Assembly: GCA_937920235.1 (NCBI GenBank)
Contig: CALGUK010000023.1
Span: 1 to 8,606, forward strand
Source: an uncultured Clostridia bacterium
GTDB lineage: Bacteria > Bacillota > Clostridia > Oscillospirales > Acutalibacteraceae
DNA: 8,606 nt
Direction of reading: 5' to 3'
The notes under the pieces: generated by a model
The model's database searches: none
What the model saw: only the letters and a program-made list of their open reading frames with translations
Told to the model about the DNA's origin: nothing
Shown here: piece after piece, positions 1 to 5,701 of the stretch
Layout: each line of letters begins with the position of its first letter
Position numbering within the stretch: position 1 is the first letter of the stretch
Translations under genes and position numbers: made by a program

Positions 1-535
1 TAATGTCAATCATTTGTATTGGTGTAACGCCATACTCCTCCATAATTCTTGCAGGAGTGTAGATTTCGGTTGTGGTTGTACCCATTTTTGTATGAGGGAG
101 CAAAACTGTAACATTATCGCGTACAAGCTGAAACGAGTCACGGTCTCCGGTTGCGATAAAACATTCGTCACCGTTTTTACACATTTCGGCTACTGTACCG
201 AGAATATCATCTGCCTCGTATCCCTCAAGCGATATGATTTTATAGCCCAGTGCAACAAGCAATTCTTTGAGCACGGGTAATTGCTGTGCAAGTTCGGGCG
301 GCATGCCGTGACGGTTTGCTTTGTACCCGTCGTACATTTTATGGCGGAAGGTCGGTGCTTTAAGGTCAAATGCTATGGCGACACCGTCGGGCCTGACCTC
401 ATCGCGAAGCTTCATAAGTATTGTAAGAAATCCGTAAATGCCGTTTGTAAAACGACCGTCCTTCGTTGATAATGCTCGAATACCGTAAAACGCACGGTTC
501 AATATACTGTTACCGTCAATGGCTAAAATCTTCAT
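1..535 (-). CDS. polA: DNA polymerase I, N-terminal 5'-3' exonuclease part (partial)
   Basis: Reading leftwards from the ATG at 535, 178 codons are open to the window edge, so the C-terminal part is missing. The start MKILAIDGNSILNRAFYG is the signature of the PolA 5'-3' exonuclease (FEN) domain, which removes RNA primers and flaps during Okazaki processing and repair in the cytoplasm. Expected acidic metal-ligand positions are visible: Asp7, Asp57 (in AFD), EADDILG at 107-113 and GDRD at 130-133. The helical-arch region includes YKANRHGMPPEL (71-82). The start is supported by TTTTGGAGT about six bases upstream. A full PolA is about 850-900 residues; the visible part cannot exclude a stand-alone 5'-3' exonuclease of about 300 residues, but the N-terminus reads like PolA. 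It follows the exported-protein gene on the same strand, but a terminator lies between them, so it is probably transcribed separately. Confidence 0.9.
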   Translation of the reverse strand, partial: MKILAIDGNSILNRAFYGIRALSTKDGRFTNGIYGFLTILMKLRDEVRPDGVAIAFDLKAPTFRHKMYDGYKANRHGMPPELAQQLPVLKELLVALGYKIISLEGYEADDILGTVAEMCKNGDECFIATGDRDSFQLVRDNVTVLLPHTKMGTTTTEIYTPARIMEEYGVTPIQMIDI

Positions 536-564
536 AATGCAACTCCAAAATCATAGTTATAAGT

Positions 565-573
565 AGTATAACA
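565..573 (-). promoter_or_regulatory. possible extended -10 promoter for polA
   Basis: On the minus strand the sequence TGTTATACT is an extended -10 element (TG-n-TATACT), placed so that transcription would begin near 558, some 15 bases before the ribosome binding site (TTTTGGAGT). No convincing -35 hexamer lies at the normal distance. This is inference from position and consensus only. Confidence 0.4.
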
Positions 574-604
574 TATTTTGCCGTTAAATACCATACATAA
601 ATGC

Positions 605-644
605 ATAAAAAAGGTCATTCCGAGCAAGTGCTCAAAATGACCTT
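605..644 (-). terminator. terminator of the exported-protein gene
   Basis: On the minus strand, AAGGTCATT pairs with AATGACCTT (outer 9-bp stem, 636-644 with 611-619) and an inner GAGC/GCTC stem caps it with an AAGT or ACTT loop. A run of six T residues follows on the minus strand only, so the signal serves the leftward gene ending at 667 and separates it from polA. Confidence 0.8.
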
Positions 645-666
645 CACTTAAAATATATAATGCATC

Positions 667-1902
667 TTATTTAAAACTGGAAGTACTTGTCATTTCCGTC
701 TTAAACTGTGGTCCCTGCGGTCCGCTGTTCATAAACGGAGGATAGGATGCCTCGTTACCCCAATACAGCGTTGCAAGGCTGTCGGGATTTTCCACATCAT
801 AGCTGAATGCGGATGCCCATTTGGAGCCTGCAAGGGCACGGCAGCTTTCTTCCGGAACAAGCTCAAATGTTTCAAGCTTACCTTTTTCCCAAAGGTCCCA
901 CTCCTGTCCCTTTGAGCAGACATCCTTAAGTTTAACAACAACGAAATTCATGTATACATAAGTTCCGATATGAGGATAAAGTCCGTGAGTACCTGCTGCG
1001 CAATAGATGATTGGATGCGTATCATCATACATTTCAAGATCTTCCCAAGACTCAATTTCTGCAAAAGTATGTGCTGCAAAGGCTGTTTTTACCGGTCTTA
1101 AATATGTTTTACCGTTTTCTTCATATTTGAGAAATCTCAATGTAAAGTGCTCCCAATCACCCGGGTGTCCGCCTACATTATGATTGACAATCCAGATAAA
1201 CTTTCCGCTGTCATAGGGGCAGTAAATAAAATAAACAACGTCAATATAGTTGTTGTCTTTTTCCACCCAGAAGGCGTATGCAACGGCAGACTCCTGATCG
1301 CCGTAGAAGGTATCGCAGATATCAAAGGCACCGTCAATAGTTTCTTTCATCACAAGACGGGAATTTCCCTCGGAATCAAATACACGGTCAAAATGTTCAA
1401 ATGTCCAATCCATTGACACTGCTTCATACGGATCACCCTGTGCCATATGTATTCTCGGGGCATAGTCAGTCATAATCTGATTCTTTTGTGCATCATCAAT
1501 ATCTGTAATATCAACGGAATCACTCTCTATAAGAGCAACCTTCATACTTTTAATTCTGAAAATTTTTGTTAATCCCTTACCGAAATCGTAACGAAGATAT
1601 GATTTTTCACTTTCATTCAGAATAATTTCCTGTCCCTTGAAATTCTTTTTGGTGTATGCATAGACAACGTACTCCTGAGGAATTGAAATACTGTCGGAAT
1701 TTATGTCAAGTTCAGCGTATTCGCCCACACCGTACTCCTTTGTTTTTCCTTTATAATCCTTTTTGGAATACAATGTAACCATGTTTTCCGTCTGATACTG
1801 CATATCAGCATCAAAGGTTTCGGCACTTGCAACAACATTGGCGAATACAAGTGTCAGCACTATGAGCGACAAAGACAGTAATATCTTAATAATTTTTCTC
1901 AT
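667..1902 (-). CDS. exported protein with beta/gamma-crystallin-like and Vps62/DUF946-like domains
   Basis: A 411-residue protein with a clear signal peptide: basic MRKIIK, hydrophobic core to about 24, cleavage likely after ASA at 27. No cell-wall anchor is visible, so it is probably secreted. Residues about 42-128 look like a beta/gamma-crystallin double Greek-key unit: VTLYSKKDYKG followed by IPQEYVVYAYTKKNFKGQ, the typical aromatic-x-x-x-x-[FY]-x-G pattern. From about 147 the chain resembles the Vps62/DUF946 family: YAPRIHMAQGDPY, then VGGHPGDWEHFTLRF, and PIIYCAAGTHGLYP near the end of the core. The family has no established biochemical role that I know of; the conserved His/Asp/Glu of GDWEH look like a catalytic or metal site, which is inference. 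AAAGGGGG seven bases before the ATG supports the start. It is transcribed alone from its own promoter and ends at a strong terminator. Confidence 0.8.
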   Translation of the reverse strand: MRKIIKILLSLSLIVLTLVFANVVASAETFDADMQYQTENMVTLYSKKDYKGKTKEYGVGEYAELDINSDSISIPQEYVVYAYTKKNFKGQEIILNESEKSYLRYDFGKGLTKIFRIKSMKVALIESDSVDITDIDDAQKNQIMTDYAPRIHMAQGDPYEAVSMDWTFEHFDRVFDSEGNSRLVMKETIDGAFDICDTFYGDQESAVAYAFWVEKDNNYIDVVYFIYCPYDSGKFIWIVNHNVGGHPGDWEHFTLRFLKYEENGKTYLRPVKTAFAAHTFAEIESWEDLEMYDDTHPIIYCAAGTHGLYPHIGTYVYMNFVVVKLKDVCSKGQEWDLWEKGKLETFELVPEESCRALAGSKWASAFSYDVENPDSLATLYWGNEASYPPFMNSGPQGPQFKTEMTSTSSFK

Positions 1903-1931
1903 AAATGAGCCCCCTTTTCTTTCATACTGTC

Positions 1932-1960
1932 AATATATAGGAAAATTTCAATAAAATCAA
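1932..1960 (-). promoter_or_regulatory. sigma-A-like promoter of the exported-protein gene
   Basis: On the minus strand TTGATT (1955-1960) and TATATT (1932-1937) are separated by exactly 17 bases. Transcription would begin near 1925 and give a short leader carrying the AAAGGGGG ribosome binding site. Confidence 0.7.
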
Positions 1961-1968
1961 GTGATTTT
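1953..1968. promoter_or_regulatory. 16-bp palindrome over the -35 element, possible operator
   Basis: AAAATCA (1953-1959) and TGATTTT (1962-1968) are perfect inverted repeats around a two-base centre. The left arm covers the -35 hexamer of the leftward promoter. The position would suit a repressor dimer, but the site is AT-rich and chance cannot be excluded. Confidence 0.3.
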
Positions 1969-2045
1969 CCCAATAATGAACCTCTTTTTAAAATGTGTTG
2001 AAAAAATCATTTTATGTAAAATTACAGATTTCAAAAAAATTCCTA

Positions 2046-2074
2046 TTGACATTGTTTCCTCGGGGTGATAAAAT
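2046..2074 (+). promoter_or_regulatory. promoter of the trpB transcription unit
   Basis: A consensus TTGACA (2046-2051) is followed after exactly 17 bases by TAAAAT (2069-2074). The predicted start near 2081 lies just before the T-box leader. It faces away from the promoter of the exported-protein gene about 90 bases to the left. Confidence 0.8.
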
Positions 2075-2103
2075 GCATATAAAGTTAATATCAAACCAAA
2101 AAA

Positions 2104-2351
2104 CCGTTGAGAAAGAGTAGTAGTTGTTTATTCTTGTTTTCAGAGAGCCGTCGGCGGTGGGAACACGGCAATAAGATTTTCAATGAATGGACTTTTGAGG
2201 GCAATCCGATATGTAGGTGCGACGGAGGGCAACCGTTACTGTGCTGAGTGTATATTTGTACACGGTGAGCGCGCATCCTTGATGCGAATTTGGGTGGTAC
2301 CGCAGATTTTTCAGTCTGTCCCATATTTTTGGGACGGATTTTTATTTTTTT
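2104..2351 (+). promoter_or_regulatory. tryptophan T-box riboswitch (tRNA-Trp sensing leader)
   Basis: All main T-box landmarks can be read. Stem I begins with GAGAAAG followed by the conserved AGTA (2116-2119); the matching 3' side has GAA (2185-2187) directly before TGG (2188-2190), which is the specifier and names tryptophan. The AGAGAGCCG region near 2142-2150 and GGGAACACGGC opposite it fit the distal part of stem I. A CGCATC/GATGCG hairpin (2272-2286) is stem III. The T-box core AATTTGGGTGGTACCGC spans 2287-2303. The antiterminator can be drawn: GGG (2292-2294) pairs CCC (2320-2322), GCAGA (2302-2306) pairs TCTGT (2315-2319), leaving bulge TGGTACC to bind the tRNA CCA end. The same TCTGTCCC strand otherwise forms the terminator. 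In the family, uncharged tRNA favours read-through, so trpB should be induced by Trp starvation. Confidence 0.95.
2315..2351 (+). terminator. T-box terminator (attenuator)
   Basis: TCTGTCCC (2315-2322) pairs GGGACGGA (2331-2338), with one G-T wobble, around a short AT loop. It is followed by five T, one A and seven T. The 5' arm is the same segment used by the antiterminator, so the two folds exclude each other. Confidence 0.92.
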
Positions 2352-2361
2352 AGGTGATTTT

Positions 2362-2388
2362 ATGTTTATACTTACAAAACGATGGTGA
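2362..2388 (+). CDS. putative Trp-ending leader peptide (MFILTKRW)
   Basis: An eight-codon frame, ATG to TGA, begins ten bases after the U-tract of the T-box terminator, so it exists only on read-through transcripts. It has its own ribosome binding site, AGGTGAT (2352-2358), a direct match to the 16S 3' end at good spacing. Its last sense codon is TGG (Trp) immediately before TGA. ATGGT (2382-2386, covering this codon) can pair with ACCAT (2404-2408), a stem that a ribosome on the last codons would melt. The trpB ribosome binding site is 33 bases past the stop. A Trp T-box followed by a Trp-containing leader peptide is known upstream of the anti-TRAP gene rtpA in Bacillus subtilis. Whether this frame is translated is inference; it is too short for coding statistics. 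Confidence 0.5.
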   Translation: MFILTKRW

Positions 2389-2434
2389 AATCAGCAAAAG
2401 CAGACCATATTTTTTATACTAAGGAGATATAATT

Positions 2435-3655
2435 ATGATTTTGAACAATGTTGATTTTGAAACTTATTTTAACAATTATCCTGATAAGAACGGTTATTTC
2501 GGTAAATACGGCGGAGTTTATATTGATGAAAAACTCAAAAATGCTATGGCCGAAATTACCGAAGCGTATTTCTCAATTTGTCAGTCAAGAAAATTTATTG
2601 CCGAGCTTCGCAGAATCCGTAAAGAGTTCCAGGGCAGACCTACTCCCGTTACACACCTTGAGAGACTCTCTGACTCACTCGGCGGCAAGGTTCAGCTCTA
2701 TGCAAAGCGTGAAGATTTAAATCACTCCGGAGCACACAAGCTCAATCACTGTATGGGTGAAGCTCTCCTTGCAAAATATATGGGAAAGAAAAAAATCATC
2801 GCAGAAACAGGTGCAGGTCAGCACGGTGTTGCTCTTGCCACCGCGGCAGCATATTTCGGTCTTGAGTGTGATATCTATATGGGCGCTGTAGATATTAAAA
2901 AGCAGGCTCCCAACGTGGCAAGAATGAAAATTCTCGGTGCAAATGTGGTTGAAGTAACTCACGGTCTCCAGACTCTCAAAGAAGCTGTTGACGCAGCATT
3001 TGATGCATACAGCAAAGAATACAAGGATTGTATTTACTGCATCGGCTCGGTTCTCGGTCCTCATCCGTTTCCTATGATGGTGCGTGACTTCCAGAGTGTG
3101 GTCGGCATTGAGGCAAGAGAACAGTTCATCGAAATGACAGGTCATCTTCCTAACGCAATCGTTGCATGTGTGGGTGGCGGAAGTAATGCAGCAGGACTTT
3201 TCTCGGGCTTCTTGAATGATCCCGTTGATATTTACGGTGTTGAGCCTCTTGGCAGAGGTCCTAAAATGGGTGATCATGCAGCAAGCCTTAAATACGGCAC
3301 TGAGGGAGTTATGCACGGATTCAACAGTATTATGCTTAAAGATGAAAACGGCGATCCTGCTCCCGTATATTCAGTCGCAAGCGGTCTTGACTATCCCTCA
3401 TCAGGCCCTGAGCACGCTTTTTTACAGGATATCGGCAGAGTTAAGTATGATGTGATTGACGACGAGGAAACAATTGACGCATTCTTTAAGCTTTCACGCC
3501 TTGAGGGTATTATTCCTGCAATTGAGAGTTCTCACGCAGTTGCATTCGGTATGAAGCTTGCACAGCAAATGGAACACGGTTCAATCCTTATTAATCTTTC
3601 CGGCAGAGGCGACAAGGATATGGATTATGTAATTGAACATTACGGAATAAGATAA
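2435..3655 (+). CDS. trpB: tryptophan synthase beta subunit
   Basis: TrpB condenses indole with L-serine to make L-tryptophan using pyridoxal phosphate. The 406-residue length is normal. Visible landmarks: GRPTPV at 67-72; KREDLNHSGAHKLN at 91-104 with the PLP lysine at 102; ETGAGQHG at 124-131 with the catalytic glutamate at 124; the phosphate-binding GGGSNA at 247-252; GLDYPSSGPEHAFL further on; and SGRGDKD at 389-395. The ETGAGQHG form points to the TrpA-dependent TrpB1 type rather than TrpB2 (which usually has W after Q). AAGGAG eight bases before the ATG supports the start. It is the only gene between the Trp T-box and a strong terminator, with no trpA or other trp gene beside it. It may use indole scavenged from the surroundings or a TrpA encoded elsewhere; the window cannot decide. 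Confidence 0.96.
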   Translation: MILNNVDFETYFNNYPDKNGYFGKYGGVYIDEKLKNAMAEITEAYFSICQSRKFIAELRRIRKEFQGRPTPVTHLERLSDSLGGKVQLYAKREDLNHSGAHKLNHCMGEALLAKYMGKKKIIAETGAGQHGVALATAAAYFGLECDIYMGAVDIKKQAPNVARMKILGANVVEVTHGLQTLKEAVDAAFDAYSKEYKDCIYCIGSVLGPHPFPMMVRDFQSVVGIEAREQFIEMTGHLPNAIVACVGGGSNAAGLFSGFLNDPVDIYGVEPLGRGPKMGDHAASLKYGTEGVMHGFNSIMLKDENGDPAPVYSVASGLDYPSSGPEHAFLQDIGRVKYDVIDDEETIDAFFKLSRLEGIIPAIESSHAVAFGMKLAQQMEHGSILINLSGRGDKDMDYVIEHYGIR

Positions 3656-3662
3656 TAATATA

Positions 3663-3693
3663 GGGGTACAGCTTGTGCTGTGCCCCCTTTTTT
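3663..3693 (+). terminator. trpB terminator
   Basis: GGGGTACAGC (3663-3672) pairs GCTGTGCCCC (3677-3686), with one T-G wobble, around a TTGT loop. A further C and then six T residues follow. It begins eight bases after the trpB stop and ends the single-gene unit. Confidence 0.93.
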
Positions 3694-3756
3694 GCCGTTT
3701 GAGCCGTGTTTCATGCTATATGTTTTAATTTTTTTACAAGTAAATCAAAAAAACTC

Positions 3757-3785
3757 TTGATTTATTGTGAGAAACATATTATAAT
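3757..3785 (+). promoter_or_regulatory. strong sigma-A-like promoter reading toward tRNA-Pro
   Basis: TTGATT (3757-3762) and a perfect TATAAT (3780-3785) are separated by 17 bases. Transcription would start near 3792 and cross both copies of the direct repeat to the tRNA at 4113. No better promoter was seen nearer the tRNA. It may once have stood directly before the tRNA, with the repeat region inserted later (inference). Confidence 0.7.
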
Positions 3786-3821
3786 ATTTGAGCATTTGAT
3801 ATTCAATGCTTTGCGCATATC

Positions 3822-3937
3822 GGCAGAACGACTATGTTTTAGCCGTAAGCCACGTAGTGGCGCGTCTCTCATTTTAAAGCAATTAGTTGAAAATAAAATA
3901 ATAATAAATTTTATCGAGATGTGGCTCAGTTTGGTAG
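3822..3937. repeat. direct repeat copy A (116 bp, includes tRNA-Pro head)
   Basis: These 116 bases appear identical to 4020-4135, at an offset of 198. The repeat starts GGCAGAACGACTATG, contains the small palindrome GCCAC-GTA-GTGGC (3849-3861), an AT-rich stretch, and the first 23 bases of the tRNA. Copy A then diverges, so the tRNA part is only a stub. Confidence 0.95.
3915..3937 (+). pseudogene. truncated tRNA-Pro, 5' 23 bases only
   Basis: The stub carries the 5' acceptor strand CGAGATG and the D-arm up to GGTAG, identical to the start of the intact tRNA at 4113. Everything from the anticodon arm onward is replaced by unrelated sequence (TATTGAGCACG...), so it cannot make a tRNA. It lies in the same predicted transcript as the intact gene. 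Confidence 0.85.
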
Positions 3938-4019
3938 TATTGAGCACGACCGCTGCCGGTGGCAGATAAAGGGAGTGCGAAATGGGATAAAACAAGGAGT
4001 TATGCAAAACGAAGGTTTT
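3938..4019. other. 82-bp spacer between repeat copies, with compact hairpins
   Basis: This segment replaces the rest of the tRNA after copy A. It contains CTGCC-GGT-GGCAG (3953-3965) and CAAAAC-GAAG-GTTTTG (4005-4020), both perfect stems with three- or four-base loops. It also has two ribosome-binding-site-like runs (GGGAG and AAGGAG), each followed by an ATG with only a very short frame. No protein is supported. Confidence 0.6.
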
Positions 4020-4135
4020 GGCAGAACGACTATGTTTTAGCCGTAAGCCACGTAGTGGCGCGTCTCTCATTTTAAAGCAATTAGTTGAAAATAAAATAAT
4101 AATAAATTTTATCGAGATGTGGCTCAGTTTGGTAG
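4020..4135. repeat. direct repeat copy B (116 bp), continuing into the intact tRNA-Pro
   Basis: Apparently identical to 3822-3937. Its last 23 bases are the start of the functional tRNA. It includes the GCCAC-GTA-GTGGC hairpin (4047-4059) and, just before the tRNA, an AT-only stem ATAAAAT/ATTTTAT (4091-4097 with 4106-4112). Confidence 0.95.
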
Positions 4136-4189
4136 AGCGCCACGTTCGGGACGTGGAAGCCGCAGGTTCGAATCCTGTCATCTCGACCA
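4113..4189 (+). tRNA. tRNA-Pro (anticodon CGG)
   Basis: A complete 77-base cloverleaf with encoded CCA. The acceptor stem is CGAGATG/CATCTCG (4113-4119 with 4179-4185), followed by discriminator A4186 and CCA 4187-4189. The D-arm is GCTC...GAGC. The anticodon stem CCACG/CGTGG encloses TTCGGGA, giving anticodon CGG at 4147-4149, which reads the proline codon CCG. The T-arm contains GGTTCGAATCC. It sits directly before a strong terminator and the MATE gene. Confidence 0.97.
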
Positions 4190-4190
4190 A

Positions 4191-4231
4191 AACCCGAATT
4201 TAACAAAATGTTAGATTCGGGTTGTATTTTT
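4191..4231 (+). terminator. tRNA-Pro terminator
   Basis: AACCCGAATTTAACA (4191-4205) pairs TGTTAGATTCGGGTT (4209-4223), 15 bp with one wobble, around an AAA loop. GTATTTTT follows. It starts two bases after the tRNA CCA, and its T-run abuts the ribosome binding site of the next gene. Confidence 0.92.
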
Positions 4232-4245
4232 GGAAGGCGATTTAT

Positions 4246-5604
4246 ATGAGTAAAAGAAATATTGATATGAACAACGGACCGCTGTTCCGAAATATCATAT
4301 CATACACCGTACCTATAATTCTCACCGGACTTCTGCAGCTTCTTTTCAATGCTGCTGACCTGGTTATAGTAGGACGTTTCTGCGGCAGTATATCCGTTGC
4401 GGCTGTCGGGGCAACGGGCGCAATCACCAATCTGATTGTTAACCTCTTTATCGGGCTTTCCGTGGGTACGGGTGTAGCGGTTGCTCAAGCACTCGGTGCG
4501 GAAAACATTCAAAAGGTTCACCGTGCTGTTCATACGGCAATCCCGACTGCACTGACCGGCGGTGTTATCCTTACGATTGTCGGAGTTACTCTCTCAAAAC
4601 AGCTTTTAGTCCTTATGGACACACCTGACGACGTTCTGCCTCTGTCAACCATTTACATGCGAATATATTTCGGCGGAATCATTTTTATGATGATTTACAA
4701 TTTTTGCGCATCTGTTCTCAGAGCCGCAGGTGACACAAAATCCCCGCTGATTTTCTTAAGCATTGCAGGTGTAATCAACGTGGGACTCAATATTGTTTTT
4801 GTTACTGCGTTTCACCTTAATGTTGCCGGTGTTGCACTGGCCACTACTATCTCGCAGGGAGTTTCTGCGGTTTTGGTAATAATTGCACTTGTTAAACGTC
4901 AGGATGCCTGCCGACTTCACTTCTCACAACTCAGATTTTACAAGGACGAGCTGCTCCAGATAATCAAAATCGGATTACCTGCAGGTATTCAGGGTTCACT
5001 TTTTTCAGTTTCAAACGTAATTATACAATCATCAATAAATTCCTTCGGATCGGTTGTAATGTCCGGTAATGCCGCCGCGCTCAATATTGAGGGCTTTGTT
5101 TATGTAACCCTCAACGCTTTCCACCAGACCGCGCTCAACTTCACCGGACAGAATATCGGTGCAAATCAGTACAGAAGAGCCAAAAAGGTTCTGCTTATTT
5201 GTATGTGTTGCGTACTCGTAATAGGTCTAACAATATCTACGGCAATGTATATGCTGGGTCCCGAGCTTCTCTCCATTTATATCACTGATTCGCCGGAGGC
5301 AATTGAATACGGACTTATCCGAATGGGATGTCTGTTCATTCCTCTTTCCCTTTTGGGACTTATGGATGTTTCCACAGGCGGACTGCGCGGTATGGGAGTA
5401 TCCTTTGTACCTATGATCATATCCATTCTTGGTGTTTGCGGTATCCGTATCGGATGGATTTATACAATTTTCCGCATACCTCAGTTTCACACTCTTGAAT
5501 GGCTGTATCACTCATATTCGATCTCCTGGGGTGTAACATTTATTGCACAAACCGTTGCATATTTCGTAATATACAACAGAAAAAAAGGGAAAAAAATAAG
5601 ATAG
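4246..5604 (+). CDS. MATE family efflux transporter
   Basis: A 452-residue integral membrane protein of the multidrug and toxin extrusion family, which exports cationic drugs or metabolites in exchange for Na+ or H+. Hydrophobic segments along the whole length fit the usual 12 helices in two six-helix halves. Family motifs are NAADLVIVGRFCG in helix 1 (about 36-48), AAVGATGAITNL, VLRAAGDTKSPL at the end of the first half, and FTGQNIGANQYRRAKK in the second half. The ATG at 4246 is chosen because GGAAGG lies eight bases upstream; the longer frame from TTG at 4222 would start inside the tRNA terminator stem. No separate promoter fits between the tRNA terminator and this start, so it may depend on read-through from the tRNA promoter or on a start within the tRNA region. 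Substrate cannot be told from sequence. Confidence 0.92.
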   Translation: MSKRNIDMNNGPLFRNIISYTVPIILTGLLQLLFNAADLVIVGRFCGSISVAAVGATGAITNLIVNLFIGLSVGTGVAVAQALGAENIQKVHRAVHTAIPTALTGGVILTIVGVTLSKQLLVLMDTPDDVLPLSTIYMRIYFGGIIFMMIYNFCASVLRAAGDTKSPLIFLSIAGVINVGLNIVFVTAFHLNVAGVALATTISQGVSAVLVIIALVKRQDACRLHFSQLRFYKDELLQIIKIGLPAGIQGSLFSVSNVIIQSSINSFGSVVMSGNAAALNIEGFVYVTLNAFHQTALNFTGQNIGANQYRRAKKVLLICMCCVLVIGLTISTAMYMLGPELLSIYITDSPEAIEYGLIRMGCLFIPLSLLGLMDVSTGGLRGMGVSFVPMIISILGVCGIRIGWIYTIFRIPQFHTLEWLYHSYSISWGVTFIAQTVAYFVIYNRKKGKKIR

Positions 5605-5611
5605 GGTTTTC

Positions 5612-5643
5612 TGTTATCTTCACGATAACACTTCGCTGTTTTT
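5612..5643 (+). terminator. weak terminator after the MATE gene
   Basis: TGTTATC (5612-5618) pairs GATAACA (5624-5630) around TTCAC, eight bases after the stop codon. The T-run (TTTTT, 5639-5643) comes eight bases after the stem, which is further than usual, so efficiency is doubtful. Confidence 0.45.
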
Positions 5644-5686
5644 ATCGAATTTCGCGAAAAAAACTTATGCAAAAATTTTAAAATTA

Positions 5687-5695
5687 TGATATAAT
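5687..5695 (+). promoter_or_regulatory. extended -10 promoter of the 82-residue protein / Veg operon
   Basis: TGATATAAT is an extended -10 element with a perfect TATAAT (5690-5695). The -35 region is poor (TTATGC at 5665-5670 with 19-base spacing), as is usual for extended -10 promoters. Transcription would start near 5702, at the first hairpin of the leader. Confidence 0.65.
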
Positions 5696-5701
5696 AAAAA
5701 T

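Noticed and set aside
14..469. Plus-strand frames over the polA region
   Set aside because: Cys/Phe-rich antisense shadows of the PolA exonuclease domain.
2717..3316. 199-codon minus-strand frame inside trpB
   Set aside because: Antisense shadow: His/Cys-rich low-sense translation, no ribosome binding site, and trpB covers the region with full family motifs.
3706..3969. 87-codon plus-strand frame in the repeat region
   Set aside because: No ribosome binding site, starts upstream of the predicted transcript start, and its second half is the repeat plus tRNA stub. A similar frame at 4018-4203 runs through the tRNA itself.
3822..4135. CRISPR array or transposon with terminal repeats
   Set aside because: Only two direct copies, 116 bp long, with no spacer series; no inverted ends, target duplication or transposase were seen.
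3762..4190. 142-codon minus-strand frame starting MVEMTGFEPAAS
   Set aside because: It is the antisense reading of the tRNA and of both repeat copies. The GFEPAAS-type start is a well-known false protein made by translating tRNA genes backwards, and the repeated MRDAPLRGLRLKHSRSA block only mirrors the direct repeat.
4222..4245. Longer MATE start at TTG 4222
   Set aside because: It would begin inside the 3' arm of the tRNA terminator and has no ribosome binding site; ATG at 4246 has GGAAGG at good spacing.
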